Shown here: positions 1 through 9,129 of the stretch, piece by piece
Layout: every line of letters begins with the position of its first letter
How positions within the stretch are numbered: the stretch's first letter is position 1
NCBI RefSeq assembly: GCF_003477995.1
Contig: NZ_QUEM01000005.1
Location: 1,623-65,622 of the forward strand
Source: Bacteroides sp. OF04-15BH
GTDB taxonomy: Bacteria; Bacteroidota; Bacteroidia; Bacteroidales; Bacteroidaceae
DNA length: 64,000 nucleotides
Direction: 5' to 3'
The notes under the pieces: model-generated
Told to the model about the DNA's origin: nothing
Database searches by the model: none
Seen by the model: the letters and a program-made list of their open reading frames with translations, nothing else
Position numbers and translations under genes: made by a program

Positions 1-323
1 ATCTCTACACCCTCAATCTGGATGCACAATTGCCTTTCGACGTGACTTTCAATACCGACATGAATCTGTTTATGCGCCGCGGTTATGGTGACCAGAGTAT
101 GAACACAAACGAATGGGTTTGGAATGCCAATCTGAGCCGTTGCATCGACAAACGGAAAACCTGGGTTGTGAAACTGTCCGCCCATGATTTGCTGGGCCAG
201 ATCAGCGCGGTACGCAAAACAATTAATGCCCAAGGGCGTGTAGAAACCATAAGCAATACCATTACCCAAAACATCATGCTGCATCTGATCTGGAAATTCA
301 ATAAACAGCCATCAAAGAAATAA
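1..323 (+). CDS. C-terminal end of an outer-membrane beta-barrel protein (partial)
   Basis: The reading frame is open from the window edge to the stop at 321-323, so this is the 3' end of a gene that starts outside. The visible ~106 residues resemble the C-terminus of the 925-residue barrel protein at 51656-54433: both have an RRGY, then an MNT(N/D)EWVWN segment, a K/R-rich turn, a DxLxQ or DILNQ element and a closing aromatic strand. That makes it a member of the carboxypeptidase-regulatory-domain plus TonB-receptor-like barrel family found in Bacteroidales outer membranes. Its substrate cannot be told from the fragment. A hairpin terminator follows at 444-490. Confidence 0.75.
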   Translation, partial: LYTLNLDAQLPFDVTFNTDMNLFMRRGYGDQSMNTNEWVWNANLSRCIDKRKTWVVKLSAHDLLGQISAVRKTINAQGRVETISNTITQNIMLHLIWKFNKQPSKK

Positions 324-443
324 TGGCTAGCAGAAAGGAAAGTATGACTTCATATAAAATCATTTTTCAACAGAAAATGGTAATACTGAGTGGGAAAGAA
401 ATAATAAAACAATTTGAAATTTGAGTACCTTCTGAAACAAAAG

Positions 444-490
444 AAAGGGTCGTATCATCACTCCATACAGAGTTTGATACGACCCTTTTT
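444..490 (+). terminator. Rho-independent terminator after the barrel gene
   Basis: A 14-base perfect inverted repeat (444-457 paired with 475-488) encloses a 17-base loop and runs into a T tract at 486-490. The A-rich left flank means it could also stop minus-strand transcription coming out of recA, so it may work in both directions. Confidence 0.8.
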
Positions 491-586
491 CAGGTTATAG
501 TTGCATTCTGTAACTTTAAGGAGTAGTCATTTTTGTTTTGACACCTCTCTTTGTTTCAGTAATGATAAAAGCTCACTCTGAGAATA

Positions 587-1630
587 TTATTCCGCAGAAG
601 CAGAAGAATCCTTCAAAGCGGCAGTAATCTGGGCTTCGATTTCCTCGCACAGTTCCGGATTGTCGCGCAACATATTCTTCACGGCATCGCGTCCCTGACC
701 GATCTTGGTCTCGTTATAGCTGTACCAGGAACCGCTCTTCTTCAGGATACCCAGTTCGGTACCCAGATCCACGATTTCACCGATCTTTGAGATTCCCTCG
801 CCAAAGGTGATTTCGAATTCAGCCTTACGGAACGGAGGAGCCACCTTATTCTTCACCACCTTCACGCGTACCTGATTACCGATCACCTCGTCGCCGTCCT
901 TGATGCTGGTCACACGACGGATGTCCAGACGCACGCTGGCATAGAACTTCAGAGCGTTACCACCGGTAGTTGTCTCAGGATTACCGAACATCACACCGAT
1001 CTTCTCGCGCAACTGGTTGATGAAGATACAGGTTGTGTTGGTCTTGTTGATGGTAGAAGTCAGCTTTCTCAAAGCCTGGCTCATCAGACGGGCCTGCAAA
1101 CCCACACGGTTGTCGCCCATATCACCCTCGATCTCGGCCTTCGGAGTCAGGGCAGCCACAGAGTCAATCACGATGATGTCAATGGCTGATGAACGGATCA
1201 GCTGGTCAGCAATCTCCAGAGCCTGCTCTCCGTTGTCGGGCTGTGAAATCCACAGATTGTCTACATCCACGCCCAACTTTGCCGCATAGAAACGGTCGAA
1301 CGCGTGCTCGGCATCAATGAAAGCGGCAATACCGCCGGCCTTCTGTGCCTCAGCAATGGCATGAATGGCCAGAGTGGTCTTACCGGAACTTTCCGGACCA
1401 TAGATTTCAATAATACGTCCTTTCGGATAACCGCCTACACCCAAAGCAGCGTCCAAAGCAATCGAACCGGTAGGGATAACCTCTACCTGCTCCACATGCT
1501 CGTCGCCCAGCTTCATGATAGAACCCTTACCGAAGTTCTTCTCAATCTTATCCATTGCAGCCTGCAAAGCCTTCAGCTTTTCATTGTTGGGGGCTGCAAA
1601 CATATTCATTTCTTCTTCTTTTTTTGCCAT
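587..1630 (-). CDS. recA: RecA recombinase
   Basis: RecA binds single-stranded DNA, carries out homologous strand exchange and promotes LexA/UmuD-type self-cleavage in the DNA damage response. The 347 residues are full length. Walker A is GPESSGKT at 78-85, followed by the conserved aromatic/aspartate stretch and the DNA-binding loop region with MSQALRK and INQLREKIG. The start at 1630 begins [11 protein letters not shown], a short charged extension before the canonical core, which is usual for the phylum. It lies 23 bases downstream of a radical SAM gene on the same strand, so it may be read from an upstream promoter, although a promoter of its own inside that gene cannot be excluded. Confidence 0.98.
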   Translation of the reverse strand: MAKKEEEMNMFAAPNNEKLKALQAAMDKIEKNFGKGSIMKLGDEHVEQVEVIPTGSIALDAALGVGGYPKGRIIEIYGPESSGKTTLAIHAIAEAQKAGGIAAFIDAEHAFDRFYAAKLGVDVDNLWISQPDNGEQALEIADQLIRSSAIDIIVIDSVAALTPKAEIEGDMGDNRVGLQARLMSQALRKLTSTINKTNTTCIFINQLREKIGVMFGNPETTTGGNALKFYASVRLDIRRVTSIKDGDEVIGNQVRVKVVKNKVAPPFRKAEFEITFGEGISKIGEIVDLGTELGILKKSGSWYSYNETKIGQGRDAVKNMLRDNPELCEEIEAQITAALKDSSASAE

Positions 1631-1653
1631 AGTCGTATAATTTGCAACCGGAG

Positions 1654-2682
1654 TTACTTGAGTTTGTAGTTCAAACTCCTGGTCCGGTCATTTTTACTTT
1701 TCCTTCTTTTCTCCCCGCTGAAGATATAATGCCATATCCTGCGGGCTCTCTTCGTGCGTTTGCTGTATGACTCGAAATCCTCGGTGCGGCTGTCAAAATC
1801 CTCCTTCCAGCAGGAATCCGGAGAGATGTAACAGTACGTCAGATCCTGAATCATCCAGCCCCTGTCTGCCTCATTCTGCTCCAGAACCGTCAGATTGTCC
1901 TTACCGGGAATCAGACAGGTTATTCCGTGCCGCACGCAATAATCCTGCAACGGAAGCAACACGGAATCATAAACCTCTGAAATGCGGGCCATAGAGAAAT
2001 TGGAATAGCTGGTGTGTTCTCCAATTTTCTGCACGGGACGCAACTGCAGCACATCAACCGGCACCACTTGCAGCAGCTCCGGCAAACGGGCCAGTTCCTC
2101 CACATTGTCCTCATTCATGGTATAGTTGATGCGAATCTGAAACGCAGGATAGCGCTTCTTGAGATGTCCCAGAGTTTGCAACAGGGAAGTAAACTGCTCA
2201 AAACTACCGTTCGTCATGAAATACTCATAGGTTTCCTTGCAGGTTCCGTGCACGGAAAGCGTGATTTCATTCAGTCCGGCTTCTACATAACGCAGCAGTT
2301 TCTCTTCGTTAAGCAGAAATCCATTGGTGGTCATGGATATGTATGGAACCCCACAGGCACGCGCCTTACGGATAATCTCCTCCAGTTTTTTATACAACGT
2401 GGGCTCCGCCCCGCAACCGATCTGCAACTTCAGGGCACGGTGAAACAGCGCTTCAGCCATGCGGTTATAGTCCTCCAGCGCAAGAACTCCATGCAGTTCC
2501 CTGCGTCGGGCCTCATCACTGAAATAACACATGCGGCAACGGAAATTGCAGGATAAAACGGGGTCCAGAAAAACACCAATATATCTTCTGCCCGTCTGGT
2601 GCAGAAGATATATTGCAGCTAGTTTCAACCGATAATTCCGGAGTTTACCAAAAATCTTGAAGAGTCTGTATATGTTACTCAT
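1654..2682 (-). CDS. Radical SAM protein, MoaA/SPASM-like architecture
   Basis: The 342-residue protein has the radical SAM iron-sulfur motif CNFRCRMC near residues 47-54, preceded by a short basic amphipathic N-terminus, and a TIM-barrel-like body with MTTNGFLL and SVHGT motifs typical of the MoaA/PqqE/SPASM group. The C-terminus has only a sparse pair of cysteines (CYISPDSC) and ends in a very basic tail, so a complete SPASM auxiliary cluster domain is not evident. Such proteins cleave S-adenosylmethionine to start radical chemistry; the substrate is unknown. It starts 5 bases after the dehydrogenase gene and ends 23 bases before recA, so the three are probably cotranscribed. Confidence 0.85.
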   Translation of the reverse strand: MSNIYRLFKIFGKLRNYRLKLAAIYLLHQTGRRYIGVFLDPVLSCNFRCRMCYFSDEARRRELHGVLALEDYNRMAEALFHRALKLQIGCGAEPTLYKKLEEIIRKARACGVPYISMTTNGFLLNEEKLLRYVEAGLNEITLSVHGTCKETYEYFMTNGSFEQFTSLLQTLGHLKKRYPAFQIRINYTMNEDNVEELARLPELLQVVPVDVLQLRPVQKIGEHTSYSNFSMARISEVYDSVLLPLQDYCVRHGITCLIPGKDNLTVLEQNEADRGWMIQDLTYCYISPDSCWKEDFDSRTEDFESYSKRTKRARRIWHYIFSGEKRRKSKNDRTRSLNYKLK

Positions 2683-2687
2683 TTCGA

Positions 2688-3881
2688 TTACAATTCCAGA
2701 TCACCGTCGATCACCTCATGCCAAGGCAAACCATACTGGTTCAGTGCCTCCATGAATGGATCCGGATCGAACTCTTCTACGTTCCATACACCGGCTTTCT
2801 TCCAGATTCCCTTGAGGAACATCATGGCACCGATCATGGCCGGTACTCCGGTAGTGTAGCTTACACCCTGCATACCGGTTTCGAGATATGCCTCGTGGTG
2901 GCTACAGTTGTTGTATACGTAGTAAGTCTTTTCCTTACCGTCTTTCAAACCACGGATGCGGCAACCGATTGAGGTCTCGCCCTCGTAGTTCTCTCCCAAA
3001 TCCTGCGGATTAGGCAACACTGCCTTCAGGAACTGCAACGGAACAATCTTCATGCCGTTATAATCCACCTCGTCAATACGGGCCATACCGATGTTCTGAA
3101 TCACGCGCAAGTGAGTGAGATATTCCTGACCGAAGGTCATCCAGAAGCGGGCACGCTTGATGGTCGGGAAGTTCTTCACCAAAGACTCCAGCTCTTCGTG
3201 GAACAACAGGTAAGAGTCGCGCGGACCGATGTTCGGATAGGTCAGATCCTTGTGGATTTCCATCGGCTTGGTTTCAATCCACTGTCCGTTCTCATAGTAA
3301 CGTCCGTTCTGAGTGATCTCACGGATGTTAATTTCCGGATTGAAGTTTGTGGCGAAAGCCTTGTGATGGTTACCGGCGTTGCAGTCCACGATGTCCAGAT
3401 ACTGGATCTCGTCAAAATGGTGCTTGGCAGCATAAGCGGTGTATACACCGGAAACTCCCGGGTCGAAACCGCATCCCAGAATAGCGGTCAGTCCGGCCTC
3501 TTCGAAGCGCTGCTTGTAAGCCCACTGCCAGCTGTACTCAAAGTGAGCCACGTCTTTCGGCTCATAGTTTGCGGTGTCCAGATAGTTGCATCCGGTCTGC
3601 AAACAAGCCTCCATGATGGTCAGGTCCTGATAAGGCAAGGCCAGATTCATCACGATGTCCGGACGGAAGCTGTTGAACAGTTCCACCAACTGCTCCACAC
3701 TGTCGGCATCCACTTGTGCCGTTTTGATATTCGGATTTCCGATAGCCTTAACAATCGCGTCGCATTTTGACTGCGTACGACTGGCAATCATAATCTCAGT
3801 AAAAACTTCAGGATGTTGAGCCACCTTGTGTGCAGCCACAGTAGCCACACCACCAGCTCCGATAATCAAAACTTTTCCCAT
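2688..3881 (-). CDS. Saccharopine dehydrogenase family protein (carboxynorspermidine dehydrogenase-like)
   Basis: The 397-residue protein opens with MGKVLIIGAGG, a Rossmann dinucleotide-binding motif (glycines 8, 10 and 11), and continues with the family's substrate domain (GCGFDPGVSGVYTAYAA, DCNAGNHH). Family members are NAD(P)-dependent and include Lys1/Lys9 saccharopine dehydrogenases and the polyamine enzyme carboxynorspermidine synthase; in Bacteroidales the polyamine role is the more likely one (inference). An upstream in-frame ATG-like start would add 15 residues ahead of the Rossmann strand, so I chose the ATG at 3881. A TATCTTTG -7 box lies about 87 bases upstream on the minus strand. 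Confidence 0.88.
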   Translation of the reverse strand: MGKVLIIGAGGVATVAAHKVAQHPEVFTEIMIASRTQSKCDAIVKAIGNPNIKTAQVDADSVEQLVELFNSFRPDIVMNLALPYQDLTIMEACLQTGCNYLDTANYEPKDVAHFEYSWQWAYKQRFEEAGLTAILGCGFDPGVSGVYTAYAAKHHFDEIQYLDIVDCNAGNHHKAFATNFNPEINIREITQNGRYYENGQWIETKPMEIHKDLTYPNIGPRDSYLLFHEELESLVKNFPTIKRARFWMTFGQEYLTHLRVIQNIGMARIDEVDYNGMKIVPLQFLKAVLPNPQDLGENYEGETSIGCRIRGLKDGKEKTYYVYNNCSHHEAYLETGMQGVSYTTGVPAMIGAMMFLKGIWKKAGVWNVEEFDPDPFMEALNQYGLPWHEVIDGDLEL

Positions 3882-3967
3882 TTCTTTTTGATAAATTCTA
3901 GGAGTTAGATAATTAATTAATAACAAGTTTCACCTGTCCGGTTTGTTCCGGCGGATTGAGTTCTATG

Positions 3968-3975
3968 CAAAGATA
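3968..3975 (-). promoter_or_regulatory. -7 promoter element for the dehydrogenase-radical SAM-recA run
   Basis: On the minus strand this reads TATCTTTG, a perfect match to the Bacteroides -7 consensus TAnnTTTG. No clear TTTG -33 box is visible at the expected distance. It would give a leader of roughly 80 bases before the ATG at 3881. Confidence 0.6.
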
Positions 3976-4011
3976 ATCATTTTTTTATTTTATGATTTCT
4001 TTTTACGTATT

Positions 4012-4593
4012 TTATTTGAACTCATCGCCACGAACGCCTAAAGCGCTCGTGAGTGAATAGCCCAATATGTCATTCTTGAAACGCTTGCTGTTCAGCGGTT
4101 CCATGGTCAGCAGGGTGACATTCTTCTCGCCTTCCACATGATCCATGATGGCCATCAGATCGTAGACCGAAGCTTCGGGATCGGGCACCACAATCAGATT
4201 CTTCACTTCCTTGGCGTCGGCCAGGGTTTCAAAGGCCTGGGCAAAGAACTCCGATGCCGACACCAGATTCTCCACTTGCAGAGAACTGATGGAGAAGGTA
4301 CCCAGATGCGGGTCATCAAACCCTTTTCCGTCGAGTTCCTGACTGAAGGAAGCCGGCAGGAAATTGTCCAGCTGCTTCTTCTCCTTACTGTGAATCAGCA
4401 CCACCTGTATCTCGTTGGCTCCGGGAGTCACGCCTCCGTCCAGTGCGGCGCATACCAACCAGTGTGCCAGATCGGCCTTGGGGATGCGACGGCCCAACAT
4501 ACGCTCGTAGTTTACGCTCAGATCAAATGCCACGCGGTCCACATAGTCGGCCTGCACCAGAATCACGTGTTCACTCCATTTTGTTGTTTCCAT
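4012..4593 (-). CDS. Conserved Bacteroidales protein of unknown function (possibly DUF6621)
   Basis: This 193-residue soluble protein has no signal peptide or membrane segment. It begins METTKWSEHVILVQADYVD and has a mixed alpha/beta pattern with FDLSVNYERMLGRRIPKADLAHW and a central LIVVPDPEASVYDLM stretch. I cannot link it to a known fold with confidence; from memory it resembles a Bacteroidales family annotated as DUF6621. It is the last gene of a run that begins with the condensin genes: it starts 27 bases after the phosphodiesterase gene. Its position suggests a housekeeping or nucleic-acid-related role, but nothing in the sequence proves it. Confidence 0.75.
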   Translation of the reverse strand: METTKWSEHVILVQADYVDRVAFDLSVNYERMLGRRIPKADLAHWLVCAALDGGVTPGANEIQVVLIHSKEKKQLDNFLPASFSQELDGKGFDDPHLGTFSISSLQVENLVSASEFFAQAFETLADAKEVKNLIVVPDPEASVYDLMAIMDHVEGEKNVTLLTMEPLNSKRFKNDILGYSLTSALGVRGDEFK

Positions 4594-4620
4594 ATATTTC
4601 CGTTCTATTCCTTATTTATA

Positions 4621-5163
4621 TTATAGCGAAAGGCTCTTGAGCAGGGTTCCGTCCAAATGATAGATGGAAAGCACCTGGTCGTCGAGCAGGGCGAAGGTAG
4701 GCGGATTACCTCCTTTCGGGAAGGTGATGGAACCGGTGTTGCACACCACTGTTCCGTCCTCGGTTTTCTCCAGTTTCCAGAGATGGGTGTGTCCGTACAT
4801 AAAGACTTCGGGACGGCCCTTCGGCATATTGCTTTCGGAGTACACGTGTCCGTGTGTCAGGAAGAAACGGCGGCCACGGTCCACCAGCAGCGCATAGTCG
4901 GCCAGCACCGGGAAATCCAGCAGCATCTGGTCCACTTCCGAATCGCAGTTGCCACGCACCGCCACAATACGGTCGGCCCGTGCGTTCAGGCGCTCGGCAA
5001 TGCCCTTGGGGTCCAGTCCTTCGGGCAGCCCATTGCGCGGACCGTAATTCAGGATATCCCCCAGAATGCACAGCATGTCACACTGTTTCTCGTCGTAGAA
5101 GGCCAGCACCTTGTCCAAAGCAGGCAGCGAGCCATGAATATCTGAAACAATTAAATATCTCAT
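4621..5163 (-). CDS. yfcE: YfcE/MJ0936-type metallophosphodiesterase
   Basis: The 180-residue enzyme has all metal-binding motifs of the small calcineurin-like phosphodiesterases: DIHG at 8-11, GD at 35-36, GNCD at 71-74, THGH at 103-106 and GHTH at 124-127. Its length fits the YfcE family, whose members hydrolyse phosphodiester bonds using two divalent metals, mostly with uncertain physiological substrates. There is no signal peptide, so it is cytoplasmic. It starts 14 bases after the SMC-like gene and is probably cotranscribed with it. Confidence 0.92.
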   Translation of the reverse strand: MRYLIVSDIHGSLPALDKVLAFYDEKQCDMLCILGDILNYGPRNGLPEGLDPKGIAERLNARADRIVAVRGNCDSEVDQMLLDFPVLADYALLVDRGRRFFLTHGHVYSESNMPKGRPEVFMYGHTHLWKLEKTEDGTVVCNTGSITFPKGGNPPTFALLDDQVLSIYHLDGTLLKSLSL

Positions 5164-5177
5164 ACTTTTATATCGGT

Positions 5178-8100
5178 TTACAATAATGTATTATTCTTTT
5201 TTTGTTCCCACTGTTCTATCGGCATGCTATACAGCCATGAGGTTTTCTCTTCCTTGCGCTCGGTGAAATACACATAGGAGATGTCGTTCTCCACAATGTG
5301 AATATTGTCGTTCGGAGTCACCACGAGCAGTTGCAGGTGCAGCTGCTTGCAAAGGTTGATCAGATAGCGGGCCTTGGTTTCGTCCTGCGCCTTGAACGCC
5401 TCGTCAATCGCAATGAAGCGGAAGGAGTTGGCCTGCGCCCCGCTCTTGGTCAGTCCGAACTGATAAGCGATGGCCGATCCCAGAATCGTATAGGTAAGCT
5501 GCGCTTTCTCACCACCCGACAGATGCCCCATATTCTCATAAGTCGTTTCCTTGCGGCCGGTGCTCTGGTTGAACTCCTCGGCCTTGTAGGTAAACCATCC
5601 GCGGGCATCCATCACCTTGTCGCGCCAGTCTTCATCTTCCAGGCGGCGCATCAGCGGTTCGATATGGTCGTAGAAATGATCGCGGCGGCCCTCGGGCGAA
5701 GCATTGATGCGCTTCACATCGGGTATGGCTTCCTCCATCATCTTGCGGAAGGTGCGCACCTCTTCATTGATCCGCACATTGGTCACCAGCTGGATATAGG
5801 TAGACGGTGCCTTGCGGTACTCAATCCCCTTGAGCGACTCGTTGAGCATGGCAATGTTCTCTTTGATGGAATCCACCCAGCTGACAAAGAACATGCGGAA
5901 CTCGCCCACCTTGTCGATCAGTGTTTTCTGGATATATCCGTCAAACTGCTTTTCATACTTCGGCAGATTCTCCTTTTCCAGACGGGCCAGCATGGTCGTA
6001 TAAGCCTCGATCAGCTCAATGTGATTGGCATCGGGCAAGGCATCCACATCCGAACGCCAGTCCTTGAAGCGCTCGGTGATTTCCTCGTCGGGATGCTTGA
6101 AGGCCGCAATCAGAATCTTGGCCTCATCCTCATAACCGCGCTTTTCGGCCGCCAGACGTCCGCGGGCACGCTCGTTCTTTTTCTGGAACTCGCCGCGTTC
6201 CTGCTTCAGCTGGTCGTAGGTCAGTTCGCAAAGATAAGCATATTCTTTTTCAAAATCGGTAAAGAGCAACGATTTTATGGAAGCGATGACTTTCTGATTT
6301 TCGCTCAGCTCGGTCTGGGTCTGTTCGATCAGATGTTCCTGTCCGAATATCTCCTTGGTCTTGGCTTCTATCGCCATTTGCGACACCTGTTTCAGTTCCT
6401 CGCGTACCTTTTCCAACTGCTCGTGCAGGGTCTTCACATGATCACTCTCCCGGCGCAGCGCTTCCAGACCGTCCATCTTGTTCTGATACTGCTGGGCATA
6501 GTCCGCCCAATCCATCAGCTCATAGTCGGTAAAGAGTTCCGTCAGCTTGCGCAAGGCATCCTGCTGCTGCTCCAGAGCACGGCGTTTCTTCTCCAGCTCC
6601 ACCTGCTGCCCGCGCTTCTCGTTTTCCTGTTCCTGCATCTGGCGGATTTCCTGTTGCAGCAGGCGCAGTTTCTCCTGGTTCTCCCAGCCCAGCACATAGT
6701 TCTCACGCTTCAGCACATGCGGACGGTCGTCCTTCTCATGGCGGTCGCCCGAGGTCTTGATCAGTCCCTCGCGGGTCACGGCCTTCTCCTTGCACCGCTC
6801 AAAATCTTCGAGCGACGACACACAGGTATAGTTGAATTTCTCCAGAATCGTATCACGCACCCACTCCTCATATTCCGTAGTGTCTTTGATCTCGATCTTG
6901 GAGATGAGCGTATCCTCCGGCCAGTCATAGAGCGAGGCATTGTTCAGTCCGCAATAAGGCACATAACGGAAAAACAGGATGCGGCCTCCCACATTGTTTT
7001 CGTTCAGGTACTCAGCCACCTGATGATAATACTTCTCCGGCACCATCAGATGAAGGGCAAAGTGATGCAGGATCTTCTCGATAGCTACCTCCCACTCTTT
7101 CTCATCATCCCGCACCCGGATCAGCTCACCGACGAAAGGCAGTTCCTCCTTGGTGGCTCCCGTATGGCGGAGCAGCGCGTCGCGGATTTCCATCTCCTTG
7201 GCCGGAATATTGTTTTTGTTCTTGCGGATCAACTCCACATATTCCACCTGTTCTTTCAGTTCCTTGGCCAACTCGTTCTGCTCATTCTCCAGAGCGATGG
7301 TCTGACGGATGCAAGCCTTCTGCTCGTCACGGATACGCTCGCAACGCACGGCCGCCTCTTCCTGCTGTTTCAGGAACGTGTCTTTCTGCGGATTGGTTTT
7401 CAAAGACAACTGTTCGGCCAACCGGTTGTATTCGTCCATCTTCTTCATGCGCTGGTCACGGAGTTCGGCCAACTGACGGGCCTCATCCTCCAGTTCCTTC
7501 ACCTTACGGCCCACCTCATCCTGTTCGATGGCGATGGCCAGACTACGCTCTTCCTGACGAAGTTTCTCTTCCTTGGCACGCAGCTTCTCCAGCTCTTTCT
7601 GAAGCTGTGTCTTGCTTTTCTCGGCCCAGGACAGACGCTCCTCTCCCATGTTGATGAGCTGACGGGCAAACCAGTACACTGCCGTATCCTTGTCCATGCT
7701 CAACTGCTTCAGACGGTCGTCGGCCTGCCCGATCTTATCGGCCAACGCCGCAATGGGACGAAGCATCTCAATCTGCATACTGGCCTTCTCGATGTTGTTC
7801 TTGGCCTCGATCAGCGTGGTAAAACTGTCCTTCAGCTGGATATACTGCCCCTCGGCATCCAGTTCCTCCAGCATGTTCGTGCGAATAAAGTCATCCAGAT
7901 CGTCGAGCACCTTGACACCCACAATCTGGTTAAACAGACTCAGCGCCTTGACCGAACGCATGCCGAGCAACTGGGTCATGCGCTCGGCATATCCCACCGG
8001 ACCGTCAAAGAACTCCACCATCGTGCGCGGTCCCTTATAGGCCGCTTCCAGACGCTTGCGCCAGTTGCCACGCCCATCGAACGGCTGGAAGTCACGCTGA

Positions 8101-8570
8101 ATCTCCAGCGGACAATGCGCCAGACCGAAAGTACGACGCAGTTCTCCCGAAGAGAACCAGCGCACCTGAAACACGGTAACCACATGCTGGTCGTCCGTAT
8201 TCATGAAGCTGGCCAGCAACACCGAATAAGTACTCTGGTCGCGCAGAGCCTGGGTGGTCACCGCATTCTCGCCGTCCTTCTGGATATTTCCATAGTGTCC
8301 CAACACATAAGTTTCCTCCGTACGGTTTCCCTTTTTCTCCACACCCGACGACTGATTGTAGAAACGGTCTTTCTTGGCGGGTACCATCAGGGTGAGCAGC
8401 GCATCGATCAGCGTACTCTTTCCGGAGGCATTGGCACCGGTAAGCAGGGCATTGTTTCCCTCGGGTGCCATTCTGAATATCTTTTCGTGAAACGTTCCCC
8501 AGTTGTAGATTTCCATATACTGCAACCGGAAACCCGACATTTCGGAACGTGTATTAAACAGACTCAACAT
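5178..8570 (-). CDS. jetC: SMC-like ATPase of an MksBEF/JetABC condensin (MksB/JetC)
   Basis: The 1130-residue protein has the split ATPase of SMC relatives: Walker A GANASGKS at 45-52, the signature LSGGE at 1017-1021 and Walker B FIAIDE ending at D1056-E1057. Long glutamate/lysine/glutamine-rich coiled coils fill about 280-500 and 620-900 around a central hinge-like part. MukB/MksB/JetC ATPases load on DNA, extrude loops, and either organise the chromosome or restrict plasmids. Its ATG at 8570 lies inside the end of jetB (17-base overlap), which points to translational coupling. Partner genes jetB and jetA sit upstream in the usual order; the nuclease gene jetD is not in the neighbourhood. 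Confidence 0.9.
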   Translation of the reverse strand: MLSLFNTRSEMSGFRLQYMEIYNWGTFHEKIFRMAPEGNNALLTGANASGKSTLIDALLTLMVPAKKDRFYNQSSGVEKKGNRTEETYVLGHYGNIQKDGENAVTTQALRDQSTYSVLLASFMNTDDQHVVTVFQVRWFSSGELRRTFGLAHCPLEIQRDFQPFDGRGNWRKRLEAAYKGPRTMVEFFDGPVGYAERMTQLLGMRSVKALSLFNQIVGVKVLDDLDDFIRTNMLEELDAEGQYIQLKDSFTTLIEAKNNIEKASMQIEMLRPIAALADKIGQADDRLKQLSMDKDTAVYWFARQLINMGEERLSWAEKSKTQLQKELEKLRAKEEKLRQEERSLAIAIEQDEVGRKVKELEDEARQLAELRDQRMKKMDEYNRLAEQLSLKTNPQKDTFLKQQEEAAVRCERIRDEQKACIRQTIALENEQNELAKELKEQVEYVELIRKNKNNIPAKEMEIRDALLRHTGATKEELPFVGELIRVRDDEKEWEVAIEKILHHFALHLMVPEKYYHQVAEYLNENNVGGRILFFRYVPYCGLNNASLYDWPEDTLISKIEIKDTTEYEEWVRDTILEKFNYTCVSSLEDFERCKEKAVTREGLIKTSGDRHEKDDRPHVLKRENYVLGWENQEKLRLLQQEIRQMQEQENEKRGQQVELEKKRRALEQQQDALRKLTELFTDYELMDWADYAQQYQNKMDGLEALRRESDHVKTLHEQLEKVREELKQVSQMAIEAKTKEIFGQEHLIEQTQTELSENQKVIASIKSLLFTDFEKEYAYLCELTYDQLKQERGEFQKKNERARGRLAAEKRGYEDEAKILIAAFKHPDEEITERFKDWRSDVDALPDANHIELIEAYTTMLARLEKENLPKYEKQFDGYIQKTLIDKVGEFRMFFVSWVDSIKENIAMLNESLKGIEYRKAPSTYIQLVTNVRINEEVRTFRKMMEEAIPDVKRINASPEGRRDHFYDHIEPLMRRLEDEDWRDKVMDARGWFTYKAEEFNQSTGRKETTYENMGHLSGGEKAQLTYTILGSAIAYQFGLTKSGAQANSFRFIAIDEAFKAQDETKARYLINLCKQLHLQLLVVTPNDNIHIVENDISYVYFTERKEEKTSWLYSMPIEQWEQKKNNTLL

Positions 8571-9126
8571 ACTTTTCCAATTCTTGCTTAAATTCCAACA
8601 GCTGATCCAAAGTCACTTTCTCCTTGATAATGCGGTGTATCTGATAAGACACCCGGTTTTCGTTGCGCTTCTCCACCAGGAAGCCCAACTGCACGATGCG
8701 GGCAATATAGGCATCCAGCTCGTTGAGCAGGCGCACCCGATTGAACTTCTCGGGCAGGAATAGCTCCACCCGTTCCTTGATGTCATCGGCCGTGAGATAG
8801 CACTCTGTGGCATAAAGCTCATCCAGATTATTGTCAAAATCTTCCAGAACCTGACGCAGAATCACCAGAATCACGGAAATCTCAAATCCCAGCTGCTTAC
8901 GGGGAACCAGTCCCACGGTATTGCCTTCCTCGTCCGTAGTCTGACGGATATAGGCAAAACCTTCCTCACGTTTCACAATCAGTTCGATACCGATCTGCAT
9001 CAGGTATTTCTGAATCTCGGTCTGATAGTGCAACACATCCTCCCAGACGCGGTCTGAGGCATTTACGATTCCTTTCAGCAGGCAGACAACAGCTCTTGCA
9101 TAAGGCGCTCTTTTATTCTCCATCAT
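8554..9126 (-). CDS. jetB: MksE/JetB condensin subunit (DUF4194 family)
   Basis: The 190-residue protein matches the DUF4194/MksE pattern: small, winged-helix-like, with an N-terminal helical region (YARAVVCLLKGIV), a strand pair around IELIVKREEGFAYI and a C-terminal LNELDAYIARIVQLGFLV helix. In MukE/MksE/JetB complexes this subunit dimerises and sits on the kleisin arm. It starts 3 bases after jetA and overlaps jetC by 17 bases, so the three genes form one tight operon. An ATG directly follows the first one (MM), so the start may be 9126 or 9123. Confidence 0.87.
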   Translation of the reverse strand: MMENKRAPYARAVVCLLKGIVNASDRVWEDVLHYQTEIQKYLMQIGIELIVKREEGFAYIRQTTDEEGNTVGLVPRKQLGFEISVILVILRQVLEDFDNNLDELYATECYLTADDIKERVELFLPEKFNRVRLLNELDAYIARIVQLGFLVEKRNENRVSYQIHRIIKEKVTLDQLLEFKQELEKYVESV

Positions 9127-9129
9127 AGT

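Noticed and set aside
5298..8591. A 1097-codon open frame on the plus strand opposite jetC
   Set aside because: It mirrors the minus-strand SMC gene, is rich in histidine, leucine and phenylalanine as antisense frames are, and has no recognisable motifs.
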